The notes below the pieces were generated by a model, which was given only the letters and a program-made list of their open reading frames with translations, was not told the DNA's origin and made no database searches. The position numbers were made by a program, and so were the translations under genes. From Desulfococcus sp. 4484_241 (lineage in GTDB: Bacteria > Desulfobacterota > Desulfobacteria > Desulfobacterales > Desulfosudaceae), in assembly GCA_002085115.1 (NCBI GenBank), contig MZGQ01000025.1, positions 1-36,159 of the forward strand: a DNA stretch of 36,159 bases, given 5' to 3'. Of the stretch, positions 16,589 through 24,990 are shown one piece after another (the stretch's first letter is position 1; each line of letters opens with the position of its first letter).

Positions 16589-17476
16589 ATGGAACTGGCC
16601 TATTACCCGGGCTGCTCGCTCAAACAATCCTCCTCCCTGTACGATCGCCAGATGCGGCTTGTCATGGAGAGGCTGGGAGTGACTTTGAAAGAGCTGGATG
16701 ACTGGAACTGCTGCGGCGCAACCTCGGCAGGGAAAACAGACGATTTTCTGTCCATAGCCATGCCGGCGCGCAACCTTGGCATAGCAGCCGGTTCCGGACA
16801 AAGCGAGCTTGTTATCCCGTGCTCGGCATGCTACTCCAGGACCCTGGTTGCAAAACATTACCTGGAGGCTGACAGGGAAATCAAAGAGACCATAAATCTC
16901 GGGCTGTCTAAAAAAATCGTCTCAGATGTAAAAGTGTTGTCGATTCTCGAGGTGCTGCTTGGCCTTATAGAATCGGGAGAACTTGCCAGGCAGCTTGTTT
17001 TTAAACCCAAGGGGCTCAGGCCCGCCTGCTATTACGGCTGCATGCTCACCCGCTTTCCATTCCCCGTGCCGGTGCCCGACGACGTTGAAAACCCCCGCGG
17101 AATGGAACGCATTCTGGAGGCCATGGACCTTCACCCGCTGGAATGGAACTGCAAGACAAGCTGTTGCGGGGCGTCATCTGCAGTTACAGACCCGGAAGTA
17201 TCTTATGGACTTATGGCCAAAATAATAAGGGATGCCCTTGCCCGCGGTGCAAACTGCCTTGTCACGACCTGCCCGATGTGCCAGATGAACCTTGACGCCT
17301 ACCAGGATGAAGTCTGCGCCAAACATGGTATCAGCGAACGTCTGCCAACATATTTCATAACCGAAATCGTTGGAGTGGCAATGGGTATGGGAATAAAACC
17401 CCTTGAAATAGACAGGCACTTCGTGGATGGAACAAAACTCTTGGAGGAGCTGGAAAGATATGAGTCAGAACAGTAA
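16589..17476 (+). CDS. hdrB: HdrB-like heterodisulfide reductase subunit
   Basis: HdrB (295 residues) contains two CCG domains that in methanogens bind non-cubane 4Fe-4S clusters and carry out disulfide reduction. Visible cysteine groups are C9 (YYPGCSLK), C41-C42 (DWNCCGATSA), C78/C81 (CSACYSR), C192-C193 (KTSCCGASSA) and a late CPMCQMN. All are present, so the clusters can form. The chosen ATG has GAGG six bases upstream; an ATG four codons earlier overlaps the hdrC stop but lacks such a site. The 3' end overlaps hdrA by 17 bases. Confidence 0.92.
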   Translation: MELAYYPGCSLKQSSSLYDRQMRLVMERLGVTLKELDDWNCCGATSAGKTDDFLSIAMPARNLGIAAGSGQSELVIPCSACYSRTLVAKHYLEADREIKETINLGLSKKIVSDVKVLSILEVLLGLIESGELARQLVFKPKGLRPACYYGCMLTRFPFPVPVPDDVENPRGMERILEAMDLHPLEWNCKTSCCGASSAVTDPEVSYGLMAKIIRDALARGANCLVTTCPMCQMNLDAYQDEVCAKHGISERLPTYFITEIVGVAMGMGIKPLEIDRHFVDGTKLLEELERYESEQ

Positions 17477-20468
17477 TCTGTCCGGTTCGGTCATGATCGT
17501 TGGAGGCGGTATCGGCGGAATGCAGGCCGCTCTTGATCTTGCAGACAGCGGTTTCAAGGTGCACATGGTTCAAAAGGATTCTTCCCTGGGCGGCACCATG
17601 GTGATGCTGGATAAAACCTTCCCGACCGGCGACTGTTCCATGTGCATGATCTCTCCAAAGATGGTGGAGATCGGAAGACACCCCAACATAGAGATCCACA
17701 CGCTGGCCGAAGTTACCGGGATAAACGGAGAACCGGGCCGCTTCAAAGTGATGGTAAAGCTTCAGCCAAGGTATGTTGACCCTGACAAATGCACAGGCTG
17801 CGGGGTCTGCGAGAAGAAATGCCCAAAGCTGGTCACCAGCGAATTCGAGCAGGGGCTCACCAAGAGAAAGGCTATTTACTCCCTGCTGGCCCAGGCTGTC
17901 CCAAACACCCGGGTAATAGACAGTGACAACTGCTTGTTTTTTCAGCGCGGCAGATGCAAGGCGTGCGAGAAATTCTGCACCGCCGGCGCCATTAACTTCG
18001 AAGACACGGGAAAAGAGATCGAGATCACCGTTGGCTCTGTAATCCTGTCACCGGGCCTGGCCCGCTATGACGCCACACGCCATCAGGAGCTTGGTCTCGG
18101 CCGCTGGCCAAACGTGGTCTCGTCCATACAGTTTGAACGGATACTTTCAGCTTCCGGCCCTTTCTCAGGAGAAATACTGCGGCCGGGCGATAAAAGGCAT
18201 CCCCGTAAAATTGCGTGGATACAATGCGTAGGGTCCCGTGACACCAATCACGGCAACCCCTGGTGCTCGTCGGTCTGTTGTATGTACGCGACAAAGCAGG
18301 CGATTATTGCAAGAGAACACGACTCTTCAATCGAACCGACCATCTTCTACATGGAGCTGCGGGCGTTTGGCAAGGATTTTGACAAGTATGTTGACCGGGC
18401 CAAAAATCAGTATGGCGTCCGCTACCACAGGGCCATGGTATCTGCAGTACATGAGGAAGCTGGTACAGGCAATCTTATCCTGAGATATGCCGACACAGAC
18501 GGCACTCTCGTTGATGAGATGTTTGACATGGTGGTTCTGTCAGTAGGACTTGAACCGCACCGGGATGCAATTGAACTTGCAAAAACTTTCGCCATCGAAC
18601 CGAACCGGTACGGCTTTGCCAAAACAGGCGCCTTTACCCCTGTGGATACCACCAGGCCGGGTATTTTTGTCACCGGCACATACCAGGGACCCAAGGATAT
18701 TCCGGAAACCGTGACCCAGGGCAGTGCGGTTGCAGGCAAGGCCATGGCGTTGCTGGGCGAGGCTCGGGGCAGTGAAATAGTAAAAAAGGAGTTGCCTCCT
18801 GAAACCGACGTGGGCGATGCCGAAGCCAGAATAGGAGTTCTGGTCTGCCACTGCGGCATAAACATTGCCCAGACGGTGAATATAGAAGAGGTGGTTGAAG
18901 CAGCAAAGGGTCTTCCGAACGTGGTGTATGCGGCAGACCTTATGTACGCGTGCTCACAGGACAGCCAGCAGACCATAAAAGACCTGGTGCGGGAGCACAA
19001 CCTCAACCGCGTGGTTGTGGCTTCCTGTACACCCCGTACCCATCAGCCACTGTTCCAGGAAACCATACGCGACGCAGGCCTGAACAAATACCTGTTCGAA
19101 CTTGCGGATATAAGGGAGCAGTGCGCATGGTGCCACATGGGACAAAACAAGGAGGCCACGGCAAAGGCTATTGACATAGTTAAAATGGTCGTTGCAAAAG
19201 TGAAAAGGTTCGAGCCTGTCCATACCGACTCTGTGCCGGTAACACACGGAGCTATGGTGATAGGAGGTGGTGTTGCCGGCATGACTGCGGCACTTGCGCT
19301 TGGCGACCAGGGGTACGATGTCCATATCGTTGAAAAAACAGACACACTGGGCGGACTTGCCAAAAATGTGTACAGGACCCTGGATGGAAGTGATGTTCAG
19401 GCATTTCTTGCCAAACAGATAGAAAAAATCCTGAACCATCCCCGAATAACCGTACATACCGGCGTGGAAATCAAGAGTACCGACGGTTTTGTCGGTAACT
19501 TTAACACCACGCTCTCAGATGGCTCATCGTTCGCCCATGGCGCAATCATAGTTGCCACCGGAGGCGTTGAATATGAACCCACGGAATATTGCTACGGGCA
19601 AAGCGACGCCATTATGACCCAGCGACAACTGGAAAGACTCCTGGAAACCGAAACGTTTGAGCCGGCGGCCTCGTTTGCAATGATCCAGTGCGTGGGCTCC
19701 CGTGAGGAACCCTTCAACTACTGCTCGAGAATTTGCTGCCAGGACGCAATAAAAAACGCCATCGCCATAAAAGAGAAATATCCGAACGCATCTGTGACCA
19801 TATTCTACAGGGACATACGCACCTACGGCCTGAGAGAAGACTACTACAGAAAAGCCAGGGAACTTGGAGTGCTTTTCGTAAGGTTCGAGCCGGACCGCAA
19901 GCCAGAGGTAACCGTCACCAGCGGGAAGCCGGCCATACGCGCCTTTGATTATATTCTCGGCAGGGATATAATCGTACGCGCCGATTATCTTGCCCTTTCC
20001 ACGGGGCTGCGTCCCCACCCATCGACCGAGGATATTGGTAAACTCTACAAGCTTACCCGCAACCCGGACGGATATCTTCTTGAGGCTCACGTTAAACTTC
20101 GGCCGGTTGATTTTCCGAGTGAGGGAATATTCGTAGCCGGTCTGGCACATGCTCCAAAGAACCTTGACGAAACCATAAGCCAGGCCCTTGCCGCTTCAGG
20201 CCGTGCCGGGGTTCTTCTTTCCCGCGACAGGCTCGATGTTTCAGGTATAATCGCAAAGCACAACAGGGACATATGCATGTCCTGTCTTGCCTGTTTCCGT
20301 GTATGCCCGTTTGACTCTCCGTTTATCGATGAAGACGGACGGATCAGCCATAACGAGGTCAAATGCATGGGATGCGGCATCTGTGCCGGCATATGCCCGG
20401 CCAAGGCATTCCAGGTAAACAATTTCAGGGATGACCAGATTATAGCCATGATAGACGCAATAACCTGA
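17460..20468 (+). CDS. hdrA: HdrA-like flavoprotein with two tandem HdrA modules
   Basis: HdrA is the FAD subunit that handles electron input and possible bifurcation. This 1002-residue version is a head-to-tail double. Module one has the FAD fingerprint VGGGIGG (14-20), a 4Fe-4S set CTGCGVCEKKCP (111-122), further cysteines at 158-173, and CVGSRD at 256-261. Module two begins with the canonical HdrA start VLVCHCGINIA (460-470), then a second FAD fingerprint GGGVAGM (602-608), CVGSRE (744-749), and a C-terminal two-cluster ferredoxin (CMSCLACFRVCP from 939 and CMGCGICAGICP at 969-980). The start is the ATG inside the hdrB end, after GGAGG/GGAAAG. The N-terminal half also resembles QmoA-type flavoproteins. 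Confidence 0.9.
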   Translation: MSQNSNLSGSVMIVGGGIGGMQAALDLADSGFKVHMVQKDSSLGGTMVMLDKTFPTGDCSMCMISPKMVEIGRHPNIEIHTLAEVTGINGEPGRFKVMVKLQPRYVDPDKCTGCGVCEKKCPKLVTSEFEQGLTKRKAIYSLLAQAVPNTRVIDSDNCLFFQRGRCKACEKFCTAGAINFEDTGKEIEITVGSVILSPGLARYDATRHQELGLGRWPNVVSSIQFERILSASGPFSGEILRPGDKRHPRKIAWIQCVGSRDTNHGNPWCSSVCCMYATKQAIIAREHDSSIEPTIFYMELRAFGKDFDKYVDRAKNQYGVRYHRAMVSAVHEEAGTGNLILRYADTDGTLVDEMFDMVVLSVGLEPHRDAIELAKTFAIEPNRYGFAKTGAFTPVDTTRPGIFVTGTYQGPKDIPETVTQGSAVAGKAMALLGEARGSEIVKKELPPETDVGDAEARIGVLVCHCGINIAQTVNIEEVVEAAKGLPNVVYAADLMYACSQDSQQTIKDLVREHNLNRVVVASCTPRTHQPLFQETIRDAGLNKYLFELADIREQCAWCHMGQNKEATAKAIDIVKMVVAKVKRFEPVHTDSVPVTHGAMVIGGGVAGMTAALALGDQGYDVHIVEKTDTLGGLAKNVYRTLDGSDVQAFLAKQIEKILNHPRITVHTGVEIKSTDGFVGNFNTTLSDGSSFAHGAIIVATGGVEYEPTEYCYGQSDAIMTQRQLERLLETETFEPAASFAMIQCVGSREEPFNYCSRICCQDAIKNAIAIKEKYPNASVTIFYRDIRTYGLREDYYRKARELGVLFVRFEPDRKPEVTVTSGKPAIRAFDYILGRDIIVRADYLALSTGLRPHPSTEDIGKLYKLTRNPDGYLLEAHVKLRPVDFPSEGIFVAGLAHAPKNLDETISQALAASGRAGVLLSRDRLDVSGIIAKHNRDICMSCLACFRVCPFDSPFIDEDGRISHNEVKCMGCGICAGICPAKAFQVNNFRDDQIIAMIDAIT

Positions 20469-20511
20469 TTTGAGCAACTTATCTATTCGGTAACAAGAGA
20501 GGACTGCCTAA

Positions 20512-21027
20512 ATGAGCCATCAGCAGACAACAAGGGTCAAAAAGGAGGAGGAAAACAAGGCGGCCCCGGTGGAAAAACCGGTTGTGCCACCGCCGGGATG
20601 GGAACCAAACATACTCGCCATCGCTTGCCACTACTGCGCCTTTGCGGCAGCCGATCTCGCGGGAGTCATGCGCCTGTCATACCCTCCTAATGTGAAGGTC
20701 ATACGCCTGCCATGCACGGGCAAGCTTGATCATTTTTACGTACTGCGCGCACTTGAGCGGGGGATTGACGGCGTTTTCGTGGCCGGGTGACTGGAGGGCC
20801 AGTGCCATTTCCTGGATGGAAATACAAACGCTAAAAAAAGAATAGAATATTTAAAGAAGCTTATCGTGAAGGTTGGCATAGACCCTTCACGCATCGAGAT
20901 GTATAATCTGTCTGCCGCAATGGGACCCCGGTGGGCCGAGATATGCACCGAGTTTACTGAACGGATCCGTCAGCTTGGGCCATCGCCCGTATGGCTGGCG
21001 GAGCATAATCACCACGAAAAGGAGTAA
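20512..21027 (+). CDS. mvhD: MvhD-like iron-sulfur subunit, probable selenoprotein (in-frame TGA = Sec93)
   Basis: MvhD (2Fe-2S) links HdrA to its electron partner. The frame opens at 20512 and meets TGA at 20788-20790 after residue 92, then continues in the same frame to TAA at 21025-21027 with clear MvhD sequence on both sides: ...GVFVAG-[TGA]-LEGQCHFLDGN... In the family this position is the Cys of GCLEGQCH. Sec93 gives a 171-residue protein of normal MvhD length, whereas stopping at 92 would lose over 45 percent of the domain. A possible bacterial SECIS hairpin follows the TGA. A nonsense mutation or sequencing error is the alternative, but the replaced residue being a cysteine argues for selenocysteine. 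MvhD- and HdrA-type proteins include known selenoproteins. selA, selB, selC and selD are not in this window. Confidence 0.88.
20791..20823 (+). promoter_or_regulatory. Candidate bacterial SECIS element for the mvhD TGA
   Basis: Directly downstream of the TGA, ATTTCC (20807-20812) pairs perfectly with GGAAAT (20818-20823) around a TGGAT loop. The loop lies about 22 bases from the TGA, in the range used by SelB-dependent bacterial elements. A competing, weaker stem is CCAG (20799-20802) with CTGG (20812-20815). The structure was judged by eye only. Confidence 0.5.
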
Positions 21028-21032
21028 TCACC

Positions 21033-21701
21033 ATGATTGTAGGGGAGCAGAAACCTCTGGAAGAGATATGGGAGATGGTCAAGCCCTATAAGAAGGTGCT
21101 CGTGTTCGGATGTAATACATGCGTTGCCGTATGCCATTCCGGAGGGAACAAGGAGGCCGAAATCCTGGCATCCCTTCTTCGGATAAAGGCAAAGCAGGAA
21201 CAGGTGGAGATGGAGATAAAAAACTCAGGCATAGAGAGGCAGTGCGAGCATGAGTTCTACGAGCCTGTTACAGAAGAGCTGAACTGGGCTGACCTTGTAC
21301 TGTCAACCGCCTGCGGCGTTGGGGTGCAGTTCACGGCTGAAAAGTTGGCCACAACCCCCGTGTTCCCGGCATTGAACACCACCTTCATGGGCGCTGTAGA
21401 CGCGCCCGGAGTTTTCACGGAACGGTGCCAGGGATGCGGTCAGTGCATACTTGCGATCACGGGAGGTATATGCCCGGTGTCAAGGTGCGCCAAGCGTCTT
21501 TTAAATGGTCCTTGCGGAGGATCCTCAAACGGCAAGTGTGAAATAAACAAGGATGTGGACTGTGCGTGGCAGTTGATAGTGGACCGGTTGGCGGCCCTGG
21601 GCAGGCTGGACGACTATGAAAAACTCACACCTATCAAGGACTGGTCCAATGAACGTTCAGGCGGACCCAGAAAAATGGTCAGGGAGGATTTGCAGCAATG
21701 A
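21033..21701 (+). CDS. metV: MetV-like methylene-tetrahydrofolate reductase C-terminal domain protein
   Basis: The 222-residue protein belongs to the MTHFR C-terminal (zinc-binding/iron-sulfur) family that forms the MetV partner of MetF in acetogens. It is cysteine-rich: FGCNTCVAVCHSGG near residues 25-38, STACGVG mid-protein, and a dense C-terminal set (CQGCGQCI...GGICPVSRCAK...GPCGGSSNGKCEI...DC). AAGGAG lies eight bases upstream of the ATG, five bases after the mvhD stop. The stop overlaps the metF ATG (ATGA). In Moorella-type complexes MetV docks MetF to HdrABC-MvhD; the same is inferred here from gene order. Confidence 0.9.
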   Translation: MIVGEQKPLEEIWEMVKPYKKVLVFGCNTCVAVCHSGGNKEAEILASLLRIKAKQEQVEMEIKNSGIERQCEHEFYEPVTEELNWADLVLSTACGVGVQFTAEKLATTPVFPALNTTFMGAVDAPGVFTERCQGCGQCILAITGGICPVSRCAKRLLNGPCGGSSNGKCEINKDVDCAWQLIVDRLAALGRLDDYEKLTPIKDWSNERSGGPRKMVREDLQQ

Positions 21702-22627
21702 GCGAAAAAACACCCAGCAAGCTGGAAAAAATTCTTCGCCAGGGGCACCTCGCGGTGACATCCGAATGTGGACCTCCGAGAGGCAGCGATCCCGAAGTGA
21801 TCAGGGAAAAGGCAGAAATGATAAAGGACTATGTCGATGCGATTAACATAACCGACAACCAGACAGCCATGACCCGTATGTGCAGCCTGGCATCCTGTAT
21901 CCACCTCAAGCTTATGGGGCTTGAACCTGTTCTCCAGATGGTTACCCGCGACAGGAACCGCATAGCCATGCAGAGTGACATCCTGGGAGCTGCATCATTT
22001 GATATATACAACATATTATGCCTTTCCGGCGACCACCAGAGTTTTGGTGATTGCCCGACGGGCCAGAACGTTCATGACATAGACTCCATGCAGCTTATAC
22101 AGACCGTCAGGCTGATGCGCGATGAGGGTAAATTCCTCGGCGGCGATGAAATCGCAAGACCCCCCAGGATGTTCGTCGGTGCAGCCGCAAACCCGTTTGC
22201 CGATCCATTTGAAATAAGGGTCCCAAGGCTGGCTAAAAAAGTGGCTGCCGGCGTCGAGTTTATCCAGACCCAGTGCATATACAATCTTGACCGGTTCGAG
22301 GAGTGGATGAAAAGGATCAGGGACAGGGGGCTCCATGAAAAGGTTTTTATCCTGGCCGGCCTGACCCCGATGAAATCCGCCGGCATGGCCAGATATATGA
22401 AAAACCGTGTGCCTGGTATGGACGTCCCGGATGAAATAGTAAAGCGGCTTTCCGACACGCCCAAAGAGAAACAGGCCGAGGAGGGAATAAAAATCTGTAT
22501 TGAATCTATCCAGAGGCTGAAAGAGGTAGAGGGCGTAAGCGGCTTTCATATAATGGCAATCGAGTGGGAAGAAAAGGTCCCTGAAATCGTCAGGCAGGCA
22601 GGCCTGTACCCCAGGCCGAGCCTTTAA
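21698..22627 (+). CDS. metF: 5,10-Methylenetetrahydrofolate reductase (MetF)
   Basis: MetF reduces methylene- to methyl-tetrahydrofolate with FAD. The 309-residue TIM-barrel protein has the N-terminal TSECGPPRG, AINITDNQTAMTRMCSLA, LSGDHQSFG and AAANPFADP blocks, and GVEFIQTQCIYN in the second half. These match the short MetF of bacteria with a Wood-Ljungdahl pathway, not the longer eukaryotic enzyme. It overlaps metV by four bases, so the two are likely translated together. In either direction (CO2 fixation or acetate oxidation) this is the C1 step served by the Hdr electron module. Confidence 0.94.
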   Translation: MSEKTPSKLEKILRQGHLAVTSECGPPRGSDPEVIREKAEMIKDYVDAINITDNQTAMTRMCSLASCIHLKLMGLEPVLQMVTRDRNRIAMQSDILGAASFDIYNILCLSGDHQSFGDCPTGQNVHDIDSMQLIQTVRLMRDEGKFLGGDEIARPPRMFVGAAANPFADPFEIRVPRLAKKVAAGVEFIQTQCIYNLDRFEEWMKRIRDRGLHEKVFILAGLTPMKSAGMARYMKNRVPGMDVPDEIVKRLSDTPKEKQAEEGIKICIESIQRLKEVEGVSGFHIMAIEWEEKVPEIVRQAGLYPRPSL

Positions 22628-22645
22628 TAACCGCGGGGAGGATAT

Positions 22646-23737
22646 ATGAAGACCTTTCAAGACCTGATTGAAGAGGTTCAGAAACCGGGCCTGTGCCACC
22701 ACTGCGGCGGGTGTGTTACTTTCTGCACATCGATAAACTATGGAGCCCTTGAGCTTGACGAAAACGGCATGCCCCGCTTTGGAGACCGGGACAAGTGTAT
22801 CGAGTGCGGACTTTGTTACTCAATATGTCCAGAGATAAACGAGCTGGACGAAGAAACAAAAAAAATGGTCTCCTGGGAACCGCCTATAGGCAGGGTAATC
22901 GAACTGACTGCAGCCAGGGCAATGGATCCGGCCATCCGGGCGAAGGCCACTGACGGCGGAGCTGTCACGGCGATCCTTCTTCACCTGTTTGATACGGGCC
23001 GCATAGACGGCGCTATCGTGACCAGGCAAACCGGCCTGCTGAACAGAGAGCCGCACCTGGCAATGACAAGGGAGGATATTATCGAGTCGGCAGGTTTTTT
23101 CCTCGGCACATCCCACGGAATAAAACATTTCGGCCATGACTACTCGACATATTCCCCTTCTGTCCAGGAGTTCCGCCCCGTTATGGAAAAAGGCCTTAGC
23201 CGTATTGCCCTGGTGGGGACACCCTGCCAGATAGAGGCGGTAAGAAAAATAGAGGTGCTCGGTATTGTACCTTCCGACTCGATAAAATTCTGCCTGGGCC
23301 TGTTTTGCTCCGGCAACTTCACGTTTGACGAAGATGAGAAAAAACAGCTCGAAAAGATCGGCGGGTTCAGCTGGGATGCGGTAAAAAAAATAAACATAAA
23401 AGAAAACTTCATGGTGTATCTCAGTGACCAAAGCGTAATATCCATTCCGCTTGAAAAGATCGATTTCATGAAACGGTTTGCCTGCCGGTTCTGCATGGAC
23501 TATTCAGCTGAATATTCAGATATATCATTCGGGGGAATAGGCGCAAAAGAGGGCTGGACCACCGTGATCACCCGAACCCCGCTGGGCAGGGCTGTTCTTG
23601 CTGATGCCAGGGGAAAAACCATTGAAACAGCATCGGCTGATGGTTTAAAAGCGTCCTCCCGGAATACGATTAAAACCGTTGCAGCCGCCTCAAAACAAAA
23701 AAGGGAGGCGGCAAAGAAAAAACGCGAAAAGTTGTGA
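22646..23737 (+). CDS. FrhB/FdhB-like (coenzyme F420 hydrogenase/dehydrogenase beta-type) protein
   Basis: The N-terminus holds two 4Fe-4S motifs, C17/C20/C23/C27 (CHHCGGCVTFC) and C51/C54/C57/C61 (CIECGLCYSICP). The rest of the 363-residue protein is the FrhB_FdhB flavin domain, with DGGAVTAILLHLFDTG, ALVGTPCQIEAVRKIE, FCLGLFCSGNF and CRFCMDYSAEYSDISFGGIGA. Family members exchange electrons between FAD, iron-sulfur clusters and F420, ferredoxin or NAD(P)H. The ribosome-binding site is GGGGAGG. It follows metF by 18 bases and is probably a further electron entry for the Hdr-Met complex; the electron donor is not deducible. The lysine-rich end (KKKREKL) is unremarkable. Confidence 0.85.
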   Translation: MKTFQDLIEEVQKPGLCHHCGGCVTFCTSINYGALELDENGMPRFGDRDKCIECGLCYSICPEINELDEETKKMVSWEPPIGRVIELTAARAMDPAIRAKATDGGAVTAILLHLFDTGRIDGAIVTRQTGLLNREPHLAMTREDIIESAGFFLGTSHGIKHFGHDYSTYSPSVQEFRPVMEKGLSRIALVGTPCQIEAVRKIEVLGIVPSDSIKFCLGLFCSGNFTFDEDEKKQLEKIGGFSWDAVKKINIKENFMVYLSDQSVISIPLEKIDFMKRFACRFCMDYSAEYSDISFGGIGAKEGWTTVITRTPLGRAVLADARGKTIETASADGLKASSRNTIKTVAAASKQKREAAKKKREKL

Positions 23738-23750
23738 GGCCCGGCAGGTC

Positions 23751-24161
23751 ATGGCTGCTAAAAACAGGAAAGTGATCCTGGTAGTGGACGACGAAGCCGA
23801 CTTTGCTTTGATCGTAAAGAAAAATTTGCAAAAAAAAGGCTTTAACATTGATATAGCCTATGACGGTACCCAGGCACTTGAAAAAATAAGATCAGACCCG
23901 CCATGCGCCGTTATTCTGGATATGATAATGCCTGAAAAAAGCGGCAAAGAAGTTTGCGCCGAGCTGAAAAATGACTCCAGGCTGCGCTCCATTCCCGTAA
24001 TTTTGTTAAGTTCCGTTCCCGGCACCGTTGGTTCAACCCGTTTTTCCACCCTTCCAAAAAACGTCATGGGAGCAGACGACTACCTGCCAAAACCGGCATC
24101 GGTGGAAGAGATTATCCAGTGCCTTGAAAAGCTCGCCGGGCCGTTTGATAAAACTTTATGA
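23751..24161 (+). CDS. Single-domain response regulator (CheY-like receiver)
   Basis: The protein has 136 residues and is only a receiver domain: acidic pair D13-D14, phosphorylatable D57 in VILDMIMPEKSG, S87/S88 at the switch position, and K114 in DYLPKP. A longer open frame starts inside the FrhB-like gene, but the conserved domain begins after the ATG at 23751. That ATG is preceded by a poor AGGTC and is 13 bases after the upstream stop. With no output domain it must act through a partner protein. Its place at the end of the hdr-met operon suggests some link to regulation there, but none is shown. Confidence 0.85.
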   Translation: MAAKNRKVILVVDDEADFALIVKKNLQKKGFNIDIAYDGTQALEKIRSDPPCAVILDMIMPEKSGKEVCAELKNDSRLRSIPVILLSSVPGTVGSTRFSTLPKNVMGADDYLPKPASVEEIIQCLEKLAGPFDKTL

Positions 24162-24299
24162 CAACAGGCTTGCATACCGGGACCAAGAAGACCGCTGAAA
24201 AATCTGTATTGGCAAACCTGTTTTGCTGCAGTGCATTTACCAAAATCATGCGCCGGCCGTAAAGGGTTTGAAGTTTTTACAACAGAACCTGTTTTTTTC

Positions 24300-24345
24300 T
24301 TGACACCGTTTGGTGGCGTGTTGTTATTTTGGTCAAACGACCAAA
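24300..24345 (+). promoter_or_regulatory. tetR promoter with overlapping 18-base operator palindrome
   Basis: TTGACA (24300-24305) and TTATTT (24324-24329) are 18 bases apart. At the -10 begins a perfect inverted repeat TTTGGTC-AAAC-GACCAAA (24328-24345). Position and symmetry fit a TetR-type autorepressor site controlling tetR and the genes after it. The gap between the response regulator and this site (24162-24299) holds nothing else I can recognise. Confidence 0.6.
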
Positions 24346-24384
24346 CAATCAATTTGCCATTCAACTTCTATTTTGGGGGCGGAC

Positions 24385-24990
24385 ATGGGACGAAAAAGCA
24401 TGGCGGATCAGCGACGCAGCGAAATAATCGACGCTTTTTACAGGTGCGTCGCGCGGGAAGGCTTTTCAGGCGCATCTATCAGGAAAGTGGCCCAGGAGGC
24501 AAACGTAAAACCAAGCATACTGCACCACTATTTTCAAAACCGTGACGAGATGATCGAGACGCTTGTGGCACACTATACGGACATGATTTTTGAATATTTC
24601 AATAAAAAAATGAGACCATACAAAGATCCGGAAGAGCGTCTTGCACACGCCCTGCGTTTTCTGTTCGGCCCGGGCATGATCGGCGATGAAGTTACCGGGG
24701 TTTTCCTGGAGTTCATGGTGGAGGCCCGGCACAACCCAAGGGTCCGTAAAACACTGGCAACCACTTTCCGCCGTTTCCGGGCAGCAATAATCGATTTCAT
24801 TGACGATATCGAAACGTTCAAGGTCCTTCCTGGCGGGACAAAAAATGCATACGCTTCCATGATAATAGCAATGCACGAGGGAATGGAGATCCAATGGTTC
24901 GCAAACCCGCGTGATGTTTCCCTGAAAAAAGCGGCTGATATTGCACGCATGTTTATAGAAATGTTGGCAACACAAAAAGGTGGCAAATGA
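24385..24990 (+). CDS. TetR-family transcriptional regulator
   Basis: The 201-residue protein has the N-terminal helix-turn-helix (DQRRSEIIDAFYRCVAREG, then ASIRKVAQEANVKPSILHHYF at about 28-48) and an all-helical ligand domain, similar in style to BetI-like regulators. The frame extends upstream, but the ATG after GGGGGCGGAC, directly following the operator, is the likely start. Its stop overlaps the ATG of the alanine dehydrogenase gene (ATGA). It probably represses its own operon through the palindrome at 24328-24345. The ligand is unknown; candidates are a lipid-like or amino compound handled by the downstream genes. Confidence 0.88.
   Translation: MGRKSMADQRRSEIIDAFYRCVAREGFSGASIRKVAQEANVKPSILHHYFQNRDEMIETLVAHYTDMIFEYFNKKMRPYKDPEERLAHALRFLFGPGMIGDEVTGVFLEFMVEARHNPRVRKTLATTFRRFRAAIIDFIDDIETFKVLPGGTKNAYASMIIAMHEGMEIQWFANPRDVSLKKAADIARMFIEMLATQKGGK

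Noticed and set aside
20512-20790. Stand-alone 92-residue protein ending at the TGA
   Set aside because: Family sequence continues in the same frame beyond the TGA, which replaces a conserved cysteine; selenocysteine fits better than truncation.
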